A stretch of 64,000 nt of DNA, taken from positions 96,904,057-96,968,056 of the forward strand of contig CAKMRJ010003334.1 in NCBI GenBank assembly GCA_928212115.1. Direction: 5' to 3'. Of the stretch, positions 10,949 to 23,003 are shown one piece after another. The translations under genes were made by a program, and so were the position numbers. Numbering within the stretch: the stretch's first letter is position 1; every line of letters starts with the position of its first letter. The stretch comes from Lactuca virosa (taxonomy: Eukaryota; Streptophyta; Magnoliopsida; Asterales; Asteraceae). The notes under the pieces were generated by a model. It was not told the DNA's origin. It made no database searches and was given only the letters and a program-made list of their open reading frames with translations.

Positions 10949-12250
10949 ACCCCAAAAAAAATTAACCCAAACTTTATGAAAATTAAAGGGATAGTTATAT
11001 TCAATATATTAGTAAGTTTGTAATTTGATTTTTTTGAATGGTTCACTTTTTAATTTGAAGTTATATTTGCTTTTATAAAATAAAACGAAATGTTTTTGGT
11101 CTCCAAAATTCAAAAAAACGTTAAGAGGAACTTCATCTTACCATTTTAATGAGTTTTCAATAAAACATTTCAAAAATATTGTTGTTAAGGTGTGTTGTAT
11201 TTTTTTAAAAGGTCCATATTTTTATAAAATAAAAGATAAAAACGTTGTTTTCTAAATAAAAGGTCTTTTAAAAGGTTTATGATATTATACTATGAACATA
11301 TTCTGATGCAAAATACCATAATGAAAAATGGTATAATCTAAAATATTAAAATATTATGGATCTAAAATATTTTGGTTGATAATTATTATGATTCTAAATT
11401 ATATGGTGGAAAATGTCTTTTGATCCACAATAATATGAAAATATTTTAAAATTTAAATGATATGATTTAAAATTGTATGATTCACAAATATAAAAAACAT
11501 TAAAAATGAATTAAAAACATAAAAAAAAAATTAAAGCAAAAAAATTTGAGTTTAGTTTTATTAAATAATAAAAAGAGAAAACCCTACTTAAATGACGTTC
11601 CTTGAGAGCTTCTCAAATGCGATCATATCTTTGAGTCTATATTACGTTCTATGGATGTACGTCACACGTGATTGCGTCACTTCTAAAGATGATCCTTAAC
11701 AAAATGACAAAATGGGTGGTTTAGAAATTAGCCTTGTGGTTTCTACAGATTATGGTTTGATCTATATAACAAGTTTTGTTCAATATTTGAAAAGTTGATA
11801 GGTACCGGTTTGAAATTTTGTTTTCATCTTTGACATGGACGATCCATATCGACGTCTCTATATATCTTTGTAACTATATATCTTTGTAGCTACGACAAAA
11901 CTTATTTTTTTGTTTTGACTCCATGATTACATATCTAAGCTTACGCATTTCCCTTCCAGATCATATTCTTTTTATGATTTAAAATTCTGTTTAAAAAAAA
12001 AAAAAAAAAAAAATGGTATCATAACTGGACCAGTAATGTAATTTCTTCAAACCATGATTACTATCAATCTTTAGGTTGGACCAAACACATAAAATGGACC
12101 AAACCAAAGGGACCATTTCTAAATTTACTCCATATATTTTTGATTTGATAATTGATAATGCATTCACCACATCAATTCGTTTCTCCCGCGAATTTAATAC
12201 TGGGCACACTGACTCCCCCACAGTCCACCTCACCCTTCCTGCTGTGCATT
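10949..12250. other. AT-rich upstream region of VTE3
   Basis: Mostly AT-rich with poly-A/T tracts (for example 11992-12013). From about 12190 it turns C-rich (CTCCCCCACAGTCCACC, CACCCTTCC), which could be promoter or leader of the gene starting at 12768. No separate gene is seen. Confidence 0.4.
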
Positions 12251-12767
12251 ATTTCCCCTGTCGGTACTCCATACTGACCCATAGCCTTATCACCCTTCAC
12301 CAGTTCTGCGACTGTATACTCCTGTTCCTCTCCAACACCGACTACAACTTCCCACTCTCCTCACCACAAGTTCTGCTTTTCTTTTTTGTCATTCATCAAT
12401 TGTTTTCGATCATTCATCATCAATCGTGATTTAACTCAACTGCTAAGTCCCTTTTCTTAAATTTCTTCAAATTGTCACGAACCCAAATATCCCGTTCTGA
12501 ATGCAACTAACTTGAATTAAACCCCTTACAAGATCAGGGTTTTAATCAATTTCCCACCTGGGTATTGTGTAGATCTTGAGTCTTTTTAGTTTAAACTCGA
12601 AATTACTAGTTTTTCCATCTGGGTTTTTGTTAAATTCGTCAAATTTGTGAATATGAACTCACATTTACAAGTTTTTGCCTCCAGGGCCTCGTTCAAATAT
12701 TGAAATTGGTGGTTTGAGCATAAAATCACAAGTTTTCCTTATCTGTTTTTTTGTTTGTTGAGCAATA

Positions 12768-15700
12768 ATGGCTTCTTCAATGCTGTATGGAGCTGAGAAT
12801 CTCGCGATTATAAGAGGAAGAGCATACCCAAACGGGTTAGGGTTTAACGGTTCAGATTTGCATGGGAAAAAATCATTCCTCAAAATTAATTTGGCCAGCG
12901 GGAATTCGAATCTGAGAGGTATAAGTAAGAGGCTAATTGTACCCAAGTGCAGTGTGTCTGTACCAAGGCCAGCTTCACAGCCTCGGTTCATCCAACACAA
13001 AAAAGAGGCGTTTTGGTTTTATAGGTTTCTTTCAATTGCATATGATAATGTGTTCAACCCGGGTCATTATACTGAAGACATGAGAGACGAAGCCTTGGAA
13101 CCTGCTGATCTCAATAGCCGTGATATGATAGTGGTGGATGTTGGTGGTGGGACCGGCTTCACAACTTTGGGTATTGTGAAACATGTTGATGCTAAAAATG
13201 TTACCATTTTGGATCAATCGCCACATCAGCTTGCTAAAGCGAAGCAAAAAGAGCCATTGAAGGAATGCAAGATCATTGAGGGGGATGCTGAGGATCTTCC
13301 TTTCAAAACAGATTATGCAGATAGATATATATCTGCTGGAAGGTGTATTTTCTCAAAATTTATCTTCTTTTGGGGGTTTTTGGATGTACGTTCTATAAGT
13401 TGTTATATAAAGTTCCCGTTCTCATTTTTTTAACCTACTTCTGCATAAATTATTGGGAAAATACTAAAATGGCAACAAATAACATAAAATTTTCCCATTA
13501 GGTAGTTTTAATTGCACCCAATTGACCAGTAAACTTTTTTTTTTCTATTGTACCATTTATGCCGATGATAGCCGGTTACCAACCATGTAGAGTCCATGTC
13601 ACGTAATTGATGGTATAATAGAACCAAAAAGAAAAAGTTTATTGGTGAATTGGATATGACTTAAAAAGCAAATAAAATGTTATTGGTTGCTATTTTATAA
13701 CATTTTCATAGAAAATATTAAAAAACTTTTAAACATCATTTATATATAAAAAATCTTCGATTTTGCCTCACCTTACTTGTCTTAAAAATATTCAGACCAA
13801 CCATAAGACAATTAAAATCTTTTTCAACTAGAATTTTCCGTTTTCTTCTAACTTCATTGTTAAACCTATATAACTATTTATAAGACTTAACAATTTAAGC
13901 ATTATATATTCAAAGATATTTAAAATTATTTTGTTTATTATATTATTTCTTTTCCCAAACAAGTTAAGAATGAAGTTAGAAGAAAATGAAAAATTCTCGT
14001 TGAAAGGATCTTAATTGTCTTATGGATGGTCTGAATATTTTTAAGACAAGTAAGTTGAGGTAAAATCGAAGATTTTGGTTATATAAATGGTGTTTAAAAT
14101 TTTTTAAATATTTTTTATGAAAATATCATAAAATTGCAACCAATAACATTTTATTTGCTTTTTAAATCACTAAACTTATATAATTGTATCTAATTGACCA
14201 ACAAACTTTTCTTTTCGATTTTATTATACCATCGATGACGTGGACACAATCGGTGACGTGGACTCCACATGGGTTGGTAACCGGCTATCACCGGTAACAA
14301 TGATATAATAGAACAAAAAAAAGTTTGCAAGTCAATTGGGTACAATTAAAACTTCAATGACCTAATGGTTAAATTTTGTGTTATTGGTTGCCATTTTGGA
14401 TCATTTTACTTGGATTATTTGGTTATTTATGGATCTAATAATCAATTTGATACTAGCAAAGGGTAAAGCGAAAATATTCTTATACTGTGATTTTATCTCT
14501 TACTTCTTTAAATAATCAGAATTTTACAAACACATAAAACAATGGAAAGTGATTGAAACTTAAAGGGAGTGTTTGGTTCGTGGATTTTTCCGGATTCCGA
14601 AAGAAATGGAATCTTGAATTCCATTCCATGACATGTAGCTTATTTGATTGCCAAACATATGGAACTGAATTCCAGGATATTCCTTCAAAATCCATGTATG
14701 AGGGATTTTATTATTCCTAAAGGTGGATGGTCAGTATTGAGTGCCAAATTTCATTTTTTTTAAGAGTGAAATATGATTTTAGCACTTGGGTGTAGATGGT
14801 TTTTGCAATTTTCATTTCAAAAAGTTTTCTTTTGCAATTTTGGTCCCAAAAGGTTTTCTTTGTCAATTTTGGTCCTTATTTAGGGTTCTTGTAACGTTGT
14901 TGGTCCCTACTCTAAGTAAGCTCGCTATTTTTGGTCCCATGTATAACTGATTTTGAAAAATTTGGTCCCAGATATATAGTAATTTTACTTGGAAAATGGA
15001 TCAAAACCGTTACAAAAACCTCAAATAAGGATCAAAATTACAAGAAAAAACTTTTAAAGACCCAAATTGCAAAACCCAGCTAATACTCAAGCACCAAAAA
15101 TGTAATTTACACTTTTTTATTAAAAGACCAAATTTTCATCATTAATCACATACAAATTCTTCCCTTTAACATAATTTACATCCAATTTCTTTCATATATT
15201 TACAAATCAAGCAGAAAATAACAAAGGAATGAGATTGCATTTCACTCCAGTTTCAGTTCCATTCCTTCCAAATGAGTCTGTTGTTATTTGATTGCAGCAT
15301 TGAGTACTGGCCGGACCCGCAACGAGGCATCAAAGAAGCATACAGGGTTCTAAAGATAGGAGGAAAGGCATGTATAATTGGGCCTGTATATCCAACCTAT
15401 TGGTTGTCTCGTTTCTTTGCAGATATGTTTATGCTGTTTCCAAAGGAGGAAGAGTACATCGAGTGGTTTGAAAAGGCTGGATTCAAAGATGTTAAGATCA
15501 CGAGGATTGGCCCAAAATGGTATCGTGGGGTCCGCTGCCACGGTCTTATCATTGGCTGCTCAGTTACTGGAGTCAAACCCGTATCGGGGGATTCACTGTT
15601 GCAGGTAATGCCAATTTATGCAAAAACGTTTCATTTTTTGGACCAAAAGATGCAAATATTTTACCAGTTAAAGCATGGTTGTATAATTTGTATATGTTGC

Positions 15701-15986
15701 ATATATTGGCAAAGAGTTGTAACAATATTGGATAGATTGGTAAAAAAGAAAAGGGTTGTTGCATAAATTAGTAAACTTTGAAAAATCTACTGAGTTATAG
15801 CACTAAAAATAATTAAGTTATTGGTTGCAGTTGGGTCCCAAAGTAGAGGAGTTGAGGAAGCCAGTGAACCCGTTTGTGTTCCTAGCCCGGTTTCTTGTGG
15901 GTGTGATGGCTGCTGGCTACTATGCCATGGTCCCTATTTACATGTGGCTCAAGGACCAAATTGTCCCCAAAGGTCAACCAATCTGA
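12768..15986 (+). CDS. VTE3: MPBQ/MSBQ methyltransferase, chloroplastic (VTE3)
   Basis: This is the SAM-dependent methyltransferase of the plastid inner envelope that methylates 2-methyl-6-phytyl-benzoquinol (tocopherol branch) and the solanesyl analogue (plastoquinone branch). Three exons: 12768-13342, 15298-15604 and 15831-15986, together 1038 bp (345 aa), all with GT-AG borders; the plant family is usually about 340 aa. Residues 1 to about 65 look like a transit peptide. The family block QPRFIQHKKEAFWFYRFLSI starts at residue 71. Motif I VVDVGGGTG lies at 122-130, LDQSPHQLAKAKQKEPL at 148-164 and EGDAEDLPF at 171-179. IEYWPDPQRG opens exon 2. A hydrophobic segment at about 308-332 (VFLARFLVGVMAAGYYAMVP) fits the C-terminal membrane anchor. 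It reads without lesions. The first intron is 1955 bp and filled by inverted-repeat elements. AMT2 follows on the same strand 756 bp downstream. Confidence 0.95.
13457..14407. mobile_element. Foldback/MITE element inside VTE3 intron 1
   Basis: Arms about 13457-13863 and 13965-14407 are reverse complements with moderate divergence. Shared landmarks are AAAATGGCAAC near both ends, ACCCAATTGAC, GATAGCCGGTTACCAACC, and TTCTAACTTCATT near the centre. There is no coding content and no clear target duplication. It should fold into a long hairpin in the VTE3 pre-mRNA. Confidence 0.8.
14566..15285. mobile_element. hAT-like MITE carrying a second inverted repeat, VTE3 intron 1
   Basis: The outer ends resemble hAT-type small elements (GGGAGTGTTTGGTTCG at about 14566; CATTCCTTCCAAATGAG near 15262-15278), but no 8-bp target duplication is clear. 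Inside, 14754-15125 forms its own inverted repeat with TTTTGCAATTTTGGTCC-type words facing their complements. The right end is only about 12-20 bp from the exon 2 acceptor. Confidence 0.5.
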
Positions 15987-16250
15987 GTCCTGAGAGATGG
16001 TTCAAGTCCGAGTTGCATTTTGGTTTGTATGATATGATATGATGTCTGGTTTTCAGTTTAAACTTCAAGACATGTGGTTTGTTTGGATGCTGATCACTCT
16101 GTTTATAGTGTAACAAAAGTTTCGTCCTTGCATATTTATGAATCTTTAATGTATTGACATAAAAGTGGATATTCCAGCTATCGAATAACGATCCCTATGT
16201 TAAGGAGTTTTGTCGTCCGTTTGTTGATGCATCTTTAGCAACTTTTAATG
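15987..16250. other. VTE3 3' flank
   Basis: Presumed 3' UTR and intergenic DNA. It contains GATATGATATGATG (about 16028-16043) and a degenerate early copy of the repeat that follows (about 16150-16205). No canonical AATAAA signal stands out. Confidence 0.4.
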
Positions 16251-16354
16251 TGATGACATAATCATAAAACTAGAGATTCCAGCTAAGGATCCCTATGTCA
16301 TGTGATGACATAATCATAAAACTAGAGATTCCAGCTACGGATCCCTATGTCACT
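16251..16354 (+). repeat. 52-bp tandem duplication between VTE3 and AMT2
   Basis: Units 16251-16302 and 16303-16354 both begin GTGATGACATAATCATAAAA and differ at only a couple of bases. A third, decayed relative lies at about 16150-16205 (TTCCAGCTATCG, GATCCCTATGTT). Confidence 0.9.
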
Positions 16355-16679
16355 GGAAAACTCCACAATATACCATTTAACATATTTAACAAACATTAGT
16401 ATCCTATTTGTTTCCATCAAACAATATTTTATACAAAGGGTATCAAAGATTCATTGATTTCTTAGCCTACAATTGACAATGAATACATCCACATCTTTCG
16501 GGCTTTGGCGTCTCCGTTCTCATCAAATGAAACACCGAACAACTCACACTCGAATCAACATATCTCCTATCGCTTTTCTTGCTCTTCCAATTTCCATTTT
16601 CACCCCTACTCTTTCCCTATATCAAAATCCAAAACGCACCACACACAGGGCATTTTAATAAATTCACATTTTCCAGAAC

Positions 16680-16690
16680 TATATATATTC
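16680..16690 (+). promoter_or_regulatory. Possible TATA box of AMT2
   Basis: CTATATATATT lies about 55 bp before the ATG at 16743. It is the only strong TATA-like word near the start; a weaker CCTATATCAAAA lies at about 16616. Transcript data are needed to place the start site. Confidence 0.35.
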
Positions 16691-16742
16691 TCTAGAATCC
16701 GAAACACATAACTCTGATTCTCTAATCTAAAATTCAAAGAAT

Positions 16743-18333
16743 ATGTCGTTCAAGCTTCCACCAAATCTCATTCCGAATGATTCGAGCCCGGAATGGATGA
16801 GCAAAGGCGACAACGCATGGCAAATGACCGCCGCCACGATGGTCGGCCTCCAAAGCGTACCAGGGTTAGTCATATTATACGGCAGCATCGTGAAAAAGAA
16901 ATGGGCCGTAAACTCATGTTTCATGGCCCTTTTCGCGTTTGCGGCAGTCTTAGTATGTTGGGTCGGGTGGGGGTACCAGATGTCTTTTGGTTCAGAAAAG
17001 TTTCTACCTTTTTTAGGAAGACCCAGCATCGCGTCACTACGTGCTAGCTATTTAGTCGAAAGGGCATTTTCCGGGAAGTTGCCAAATGCTACGATGATCT
17101 TTTTTCAGTTTGTTTTTGCGGCGATCACGTTGATTTTGATCGCCGGAGCTTTGTTGGGGCGGATGAATTTTTATGCGTGGATGGTGTTTGTTCCGGTTTG
17201 GCTGACGTGTTCATATACTGTTGGTGCGTATAGTATATGGTGTCCTGATGGATGGTTGGCCAAGAAAGGTATTATTGATTATTCCGGTGGTTATGTCATT
17301 CATCTTTCTTCTGGAGTTGCTGGTTTCACTGCCGCGTATTGGGTATATATAACTTCATATTCAATCACTACAAAATTGATTGCTTTGTTGTAGTGAATGC
17401 TCTGAGATTTTACGATGTGGTGATATAGGTGGGACCAAGGGAAAGTAAGGATCGGGAGAGGTTTCCACCCAACAACATATTGTTAATGCTTCTAGGGGCG
17501 GGCCTACTATGGATGGGGTGGACCGGGTTCAACGGAGGTGATCCTTACATGGCAAGTAGGGATGCATCTCTCGCAGTGCTTAACACGCACGTGTGTGCAG
17601 CTACAAGCTTGCTGACATGGCTCATGCTGGATATCGTGTTCTTTGAAAAACCATCGGTTATTGGTGCCACACAAGGCATGATCACCGGTCTAGTATGCAT
17701 CACCCCAGCTGCAGGTAACACTTATAATAAAGATACATACAATAATTTGTTTGGATCTAAAATTAATGGATTTATCCAACAGGGGTGGTGCAAGGTTGGG
17801 CAGCAATAATAATGGGAATATTATCGGGTAGCATACCATGGTTCACAATGATGGTGGTACACAAGAAAGTCTCACTACTAAAACAAATCGACGACACCAT
17901 GGCAGTTTTCCACACTCATGCGGTGGCGGGGTCGTTAGGTGGCATTCTAACTGGCTTTTTTGCAGAGCCAAGGCTAAATCGTCTTTTCTTCGACATAACA
18001 GACGGGTGGCAACATTATGTTGGACTTGTTTATGGGTTGAAAATGGGCCAGTTCCGAGCCGGGTTCAATCAAATGTGGATTCAGTTATTAGGAATATTAT
18101 TTGTGGTGGGGTGGAATGTTGTTGTAACTAGCTTGATTTGTGTTGGGATTAGGGCTTTTATGCCTCTTAGATTAAGTGATGAAGTGTTGGAGATTGGGGA
18201 TGAGGAGGTGCATGGAGAAGGTGCATATGCGTTGTGGGGTGATGGCGAGAAATTTGAGATTTCTAAGCGTAATTCGTCTCAGTCTCATGGGTTTAATGAG
18301 TTTTCGGCAAAGGAAGGAAATAATTTCCGATAA
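16743..18333 (+). CDS. AMT2: Ammonium transporter, AMT2 type
   Basis: A plasma-membrane channel-like carrier of the Amt/Mep/Rh family that takes up ammonium. Exons 16743-17342, 17429-17714 and 17783-18333 have GT-AG borders (phase 0, then phase 1) and give 478 aa; plant AMT2 proteins are about 475-500 aa. The N-terminus MSFKLPPNLIPNDSSPEWMS and the LYGSIVKKKWAVNS block are AMT2-like rather than AMT1-like. The conserved pore Asp and first His lie in DYSGGYVIH (D179, H187); the second twin His is in AVFHTHAVAG (H341). The signature LLGAGLLWMGWTGFNGG starts at 221. About 11 hydrophobic helices can be followed. The cytosolic tail keeps MPLRLSDE and HGEGAYALWGDGEKFE, the part that gates trimer activity in the family. 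No lesion is seen. Confidence 0.95.
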
Positions 18334-20877
18334 AACTTTTTTGAAACTCATAAAGCTAAAACAATATTGCTGTAATAAAATATACATAATGCAATTAAAC
18401 TTGTATGATATTTCTTATATAAAGAAAATCTCACGGCCAACAATGAAGTATTGAGGGAGTTAATAAAAAATTAACGTGTTACATATAGTTAGAGCCAACT
18501 TTCAGTCCGACTAGCACTTGTGAATTGCTATATCTTTGCAAAGAAAATTGTGTTTTTTTAATTTTTTTTTGTCAAAAGTGTTCTACAAAACCGAATCATG
18601 CATGTATATATGCACTCAGCAATTAAATCCGGTTTTATGATAGAAAAGTCGTGTATGTTAAGAACAAGCACATTAATTAGGTTTTAGCAGGATTGCCGCT
18701 AAGGATTTTGTCCGATGGATCCTGCTAAGGGCGTTGCTCGCTGAAACCCCACAAGGGAAACTGCCTCTGTACCCTATGTTCCCGAGATCAAATTACCTTA
18801 TACGAGCATGTATTTTGCACCTCCAAGCTCGCATTATAGCTAAAATTGAACTCGTCATGTCTCGAGTTAATCTTGATCATACTAAGAGGGTGTTTGGGAG
18901 TGCTTTTTAAAATTACCTATTAACAAAAATCAATAAGTTAAAAAATGTTTGGTAAACACTAACTTCTTAGGCAAAACCCGACTTTTCAAAAAGCCACAAA
19001 TTTCTGGCTTTTCCAAAAAGCCAATAAGAAGATGCAGAAGCTCTCACAAACATGCCCTAAGTAGCTTGATAACACTAAAACCACTGACATTTATTTTATT
19101 TAAATCCTTAATTAAATTAAAATAACTAACATAATACCATACTTATGCATAAATGAAAATTATCTAAAAGACTGAATTTCCATATTAATATAATACATAT
19201 TTCAAATACTCGTGAATCTAGTTTAGGATTAAACTTGTCAACTCATTTGAGCAACTAAATATATTATACACACAAATTCTAAGGTTTATACTTCAACACT
19301 AGTACAAGCCATGTGTCACATCCATTTATTAGTGTATAGAAAGCTAAGCTTAAGCTTCTTGAAGTGGGCAAACTTAACATCCATATATGTAAGTAGTCCT
19401 TTTAATTCAAGCACATGTACACTCACTTTTTTAAAAGAACCATTAAGAAATATATTCATCCCAACTTTCATATTACAAGTCTAAGAAAATACTTTGGGAT
19501 ATGTAAACATATATGCTTCAATCTTCAAAAGTAAGATATTCACACCGAGTTCAACCACTAACATTATATTAAAAGGGAATTCGACATCTCACTCCTAAAT
19601 ATCAAATGGGTCTTAAATCCATCCTGATAGCTAAGTTACTTACTCAGTCCCTATCTAACTCTTTCGTTAAGTGATCAACCAAATTCTGTTGTGATTGAAC
19701 ATTTAACAAACTCAACGGGAATGATCTCATGAGTGATCAGGTCATGTACCATAATATGTCTAACTCCTAAATCTCATGAATTTCCATTATACACTTGGTA
19801 AAAGTAGTTGCACTCTCACAAAGTATAGAGTTAGAATGAAATTGGTGTTGGTCATAATGTAATCCTATAAATCAAATTCATTAGTTACACTGATCTCATT
19901 TTTTGGTTTATAGAATCAATGATTTTTATTTGAGATGCTTGTAGTTCTTCAACATTCCAAAAGCAATGATTTTTGTTGTAAGTTTGATTTTAAATCATGT
20001 TCATCGAAGTAGTGAAGAAGCGAAGAACCATGTCTATCCAAGTTGGTAATTTGATATTTTTAAATCTAGAATGGTTTTCGATGTTGGTGATGGTGAAATA
20101 TGATGGGTGGTGGTGGTGAAGAGTGGTGGACGATAGTGATAGTAAATGGCGTTTAAAGTGGATGAGAGTGTATTTGAATAATTTAATTAGTTTGTTAGTC
20201 ATTTATGACATTAGCACCTTGATTAAATGTTAACATCGTATTTTTTTCAACAAAACTACAAATAACTTACCTTTTAATAACCATTTTTTTCAATTCGGAA
20301 GGTTTCGTAAACAATTTAAATAGTTTGTCGTTAACCTTTAAAGTTAAAATATGACAACTAATACCAAAAGAACCAAACAGCTATATTTTTGTTACTAATA
20401 AAAACACATGTCCATCAAAATATATTTTTATAATTAGGTATCTTATATTTATCAAATCAAATAAATACCATTATGAAACAATTTGATTAAAACCGAATTA
20501 AAATGGTGTGCTTTTTGAGTCTTTAATCTCTATATTGATCTATGTACTCCAAGGGCTTTGCCACACAGCTTGTATCATGTTTATGTTTCACATTACCTAC
20601 ATGAAATGCATATAAAGAAGGAGAATTACACACAATTTAATAAAAATAAAGTAAAAAAAAATGCATTTCCATAAGAACATAGAGAAATAATTATCAGCAA
20701 TAACAAACGTTATTAGTTTCAACCAACATTACTAACGAGTAAAAAGAGGTCGTATTTGAAAACAACGTTTTGCGACCAAAATAGCCATTGCCTTTTTTTG
20801 ACAGCTCGATGGCTTATATAAATTTACATTGTCGTCTAGTTTAAAAAATCCCATATTTTAGAGTTGATACATCTTAA
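18334..20877. other. Intergenic region downstream of AMT2
   Basis: AT-rich. About 18678-18790 is a GC-richer island (GCAGGATTGCCGCTAAGG, GATCCTGCTAAGGGCG) that I cannot assign. About 18889-19060 has hAT-MITE-like ends (AGGGTGTTTGGGAG and CTCACAAACATGCCCT) without a convincing target duplication. No supported gene. Confidence 0.4.
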
Positions 20878-21168
20878 TCCCTATTCTAATAAATGAATAG
20901 TTTTAATCTTTTTTTGCCAAGTGTCACCCTAATACAACTCCTCATTAATATTATGTCATATGTCATGTAGATATATTAGACAACTCATTTCAAAATTCAA
21001 ATTTATATTTTCTAATTATATGTTAAATTTGATGTTATAATAACTTTTAGAATTTTGATATATCTCTTAACTAATAATTTATTTAAAATAATTGATTAAT
21101 AATTATAAGTTTTTACTATAAAAGTTTAATTAATTTTATAACCGTGGTTCGCACGGATAATAAACTAG
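20878..21168 (+). mobile_element. Short non-autonomous Helitron H1
   Basis: The 5' end reads A|TCCCTATTCTAATAAATG. The 3' end has a small hairpin CCGTGGTTCGCACGG (21142-21156), then a short AT spacer, then CTAG (21165-21168) followed by T. The TC start, the hairpin before CTRR and the A/T insertion point are the known Helitron hallmarks. Too short to code for Rep/helicase. Confidence 0.65.
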
Positions 21169-21702
21169 TGAATTATAAATAAATTTTGAAAAATGAATCC
21201 ATGTCAATATTAGAGGCGTGTTCACAGTTTTTGAAAATTTTTAAAAACTTTTAACTTTTAGTTTTTATTCAAAAAGTGTGAATTAAAGAAAAAAATTTGT
21301 TCAACAATACAAACTTTTAGCCATGATCAGCCCTTGTTCCCTATTTGGACCGAAAATCCCCCACCCCCCTTTTTTTCTGATCTGATCACTGTTGCCCCCG
21401 CCATCTATTTTTTGCACCACAACTTTCATGTTTTGTCCTCCCGTGACATCACTATTGTTTTGCTGCAGTTTTGTCTTCATCTCTATTGTGTTGATGTACA
21501 TGATGCCGTGCTGCGTGCTTGTCCCTTACTGCTCCAGTTTCATCACTGTATTTGACATGCTGTCCCACAATTCTTCCTGATGTCGTTGTCTCAGTATTGG
21601 AATTAAGAGTTCGTTTGTTTCTCTCTTCCCATGGGTAGCTCTCCATCTATTATTTTTATCTTGTTTGTTTTTTGTTTCTTGATTTCCTTGGGACTTATGA
21701 CA

Positions 21703-22985
21703 TCCGCATCCGGAAGTTCTAGCACTATCATGCCCACAATGGCTCAATTGGTTTTTGCTCTAACCAATGTGTACTCCTAATTCAGTTTCAAATTGTCTAT
21801 AGATGGGTCAAAATACAAATTGTGGCACAAATTTTTTACTGATATGTGCAAAAGTGCTATGGTTTATGGTCACATCACTGGTAAATCCAAACCTCAAGGT
21901 GACGATGATGAGGGTTGGGATGTGACTGATTCCATAACTAAATTTTAGTTTTACACCACATGTGCTCCTCCAAATAATTTCTAGTGATGATCATACCTCC
22001 AAGGATCTTTGGGACAAGTTACAAGAGTTTTTTCTTAACAACAAGATGTCTCGTATGCTCAAACTCCAAGAGAAATTCCGCAACACCAAGAAAGGCTCCG
22101 CCTCAATTACTGAGTTTTTCCATAACGTCAAAAATATGGTTGATGCTCTTGCGGTTTGTTTTGTGACTCCAAGATTGATGAAGTTGAATTGGTGATGCAG
22201 ATACTTCGTTAGTTACCTCAATCCTATCACAACATTGTTGATGTTATTACCAACACAAAGTTGTTCCCGTCTTTCCTTGAAGCAAAGAACATGTTACTCA
22301 TTCATGAGTCTCGAGAAGAGAACACACAACCATTTGGTGATGCACCCCTCACCTCCTTAACGACTATTTACTCTTCAACCATGTCCCATGGAAAATAAAA
22401 AAATAAATTCAGACGGGGTAAAAATAATGGGCGGGTTGCTTCCGGGGGGGGGGGGGGAATAATACTAACATGTCTTCTAGTTCTAATTCTTATTCACGAA
22501 ATTAAAACTTACCGGTACATAATCAAACACATTTTAGAGCTCAAGCTGCATTCAATCCAACCTTTTCAATGCATCATGGCCTCTTAGAATTATCGCAGAT
22601 AGCGTACAACAATATTGACACTCCATATGTTGTTGTCGGTCAACAGAAGGTTCGTCTGCCATCTCTCGGTCATCAACAATAGCCACCCCATGGTGGCTTT
22701 ACTGCTGCTGCTGTTTTCCAGCAGCCCTTGGTTCCACTTCACGGGACGTCTCCTCAATAATTTCCGACTCCTTTTTTTTCCGTATTATGCTGCATTTCAG
22801 GCCCCACAATAGCCGTCTTCACAACAACCCACAATTCCAGCTTTTGGTGGACATGTCGCTCAACTCGAAAATCAAAATTACACGAATTTAGCTTCAGTTT
22901 TCCAGCCAATGTCAGTGCAACCACCTACGGATAACCACTTCTACATGGACTCTGGAGCTAGCTCACACATCTCCTTTAATCAAGG
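21703..22985 (+). pseudogene. Copia gag and protease remnant
   Basis: The gag core is recognisable as DGSKYKLWHKFFTDMCK (about 21795-21850), then LLQIISSDDHTSKDLWDKLQ (21962 on), KMSRMLKLQEKFRNTKKGSA and ITEFFHNVKNMVDAL. A 14-G run at 22444-22457 interrupts the downstream frame. The protease active site survives as HFYMDSGASSHIS (about 22938-22975). Many stops; not functional. Confidence 0.85.
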
Positions 22986-23003
22986 TGTAATTTAAAATTC
23001 ATA

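Noticed and set aside
12076..12429. 117-codon open frame upstream of VTE3
   Set aside because: It has no family resemblance and lies in the C-rich promoter or leader region of VTE3.
12768..18333. VTE3 and AMT2 as a co-regulated pair
   Set aside because: They are same-strand neighbours, but each has its own promoter-like spacer and their functions are unrelated; the order looks incidental.
18889..19060. hAT-type MITE
   Set aside because: The ends look right, but I could not find the 8-bp target duplication, so it is only mentioned in the intergenic entry.
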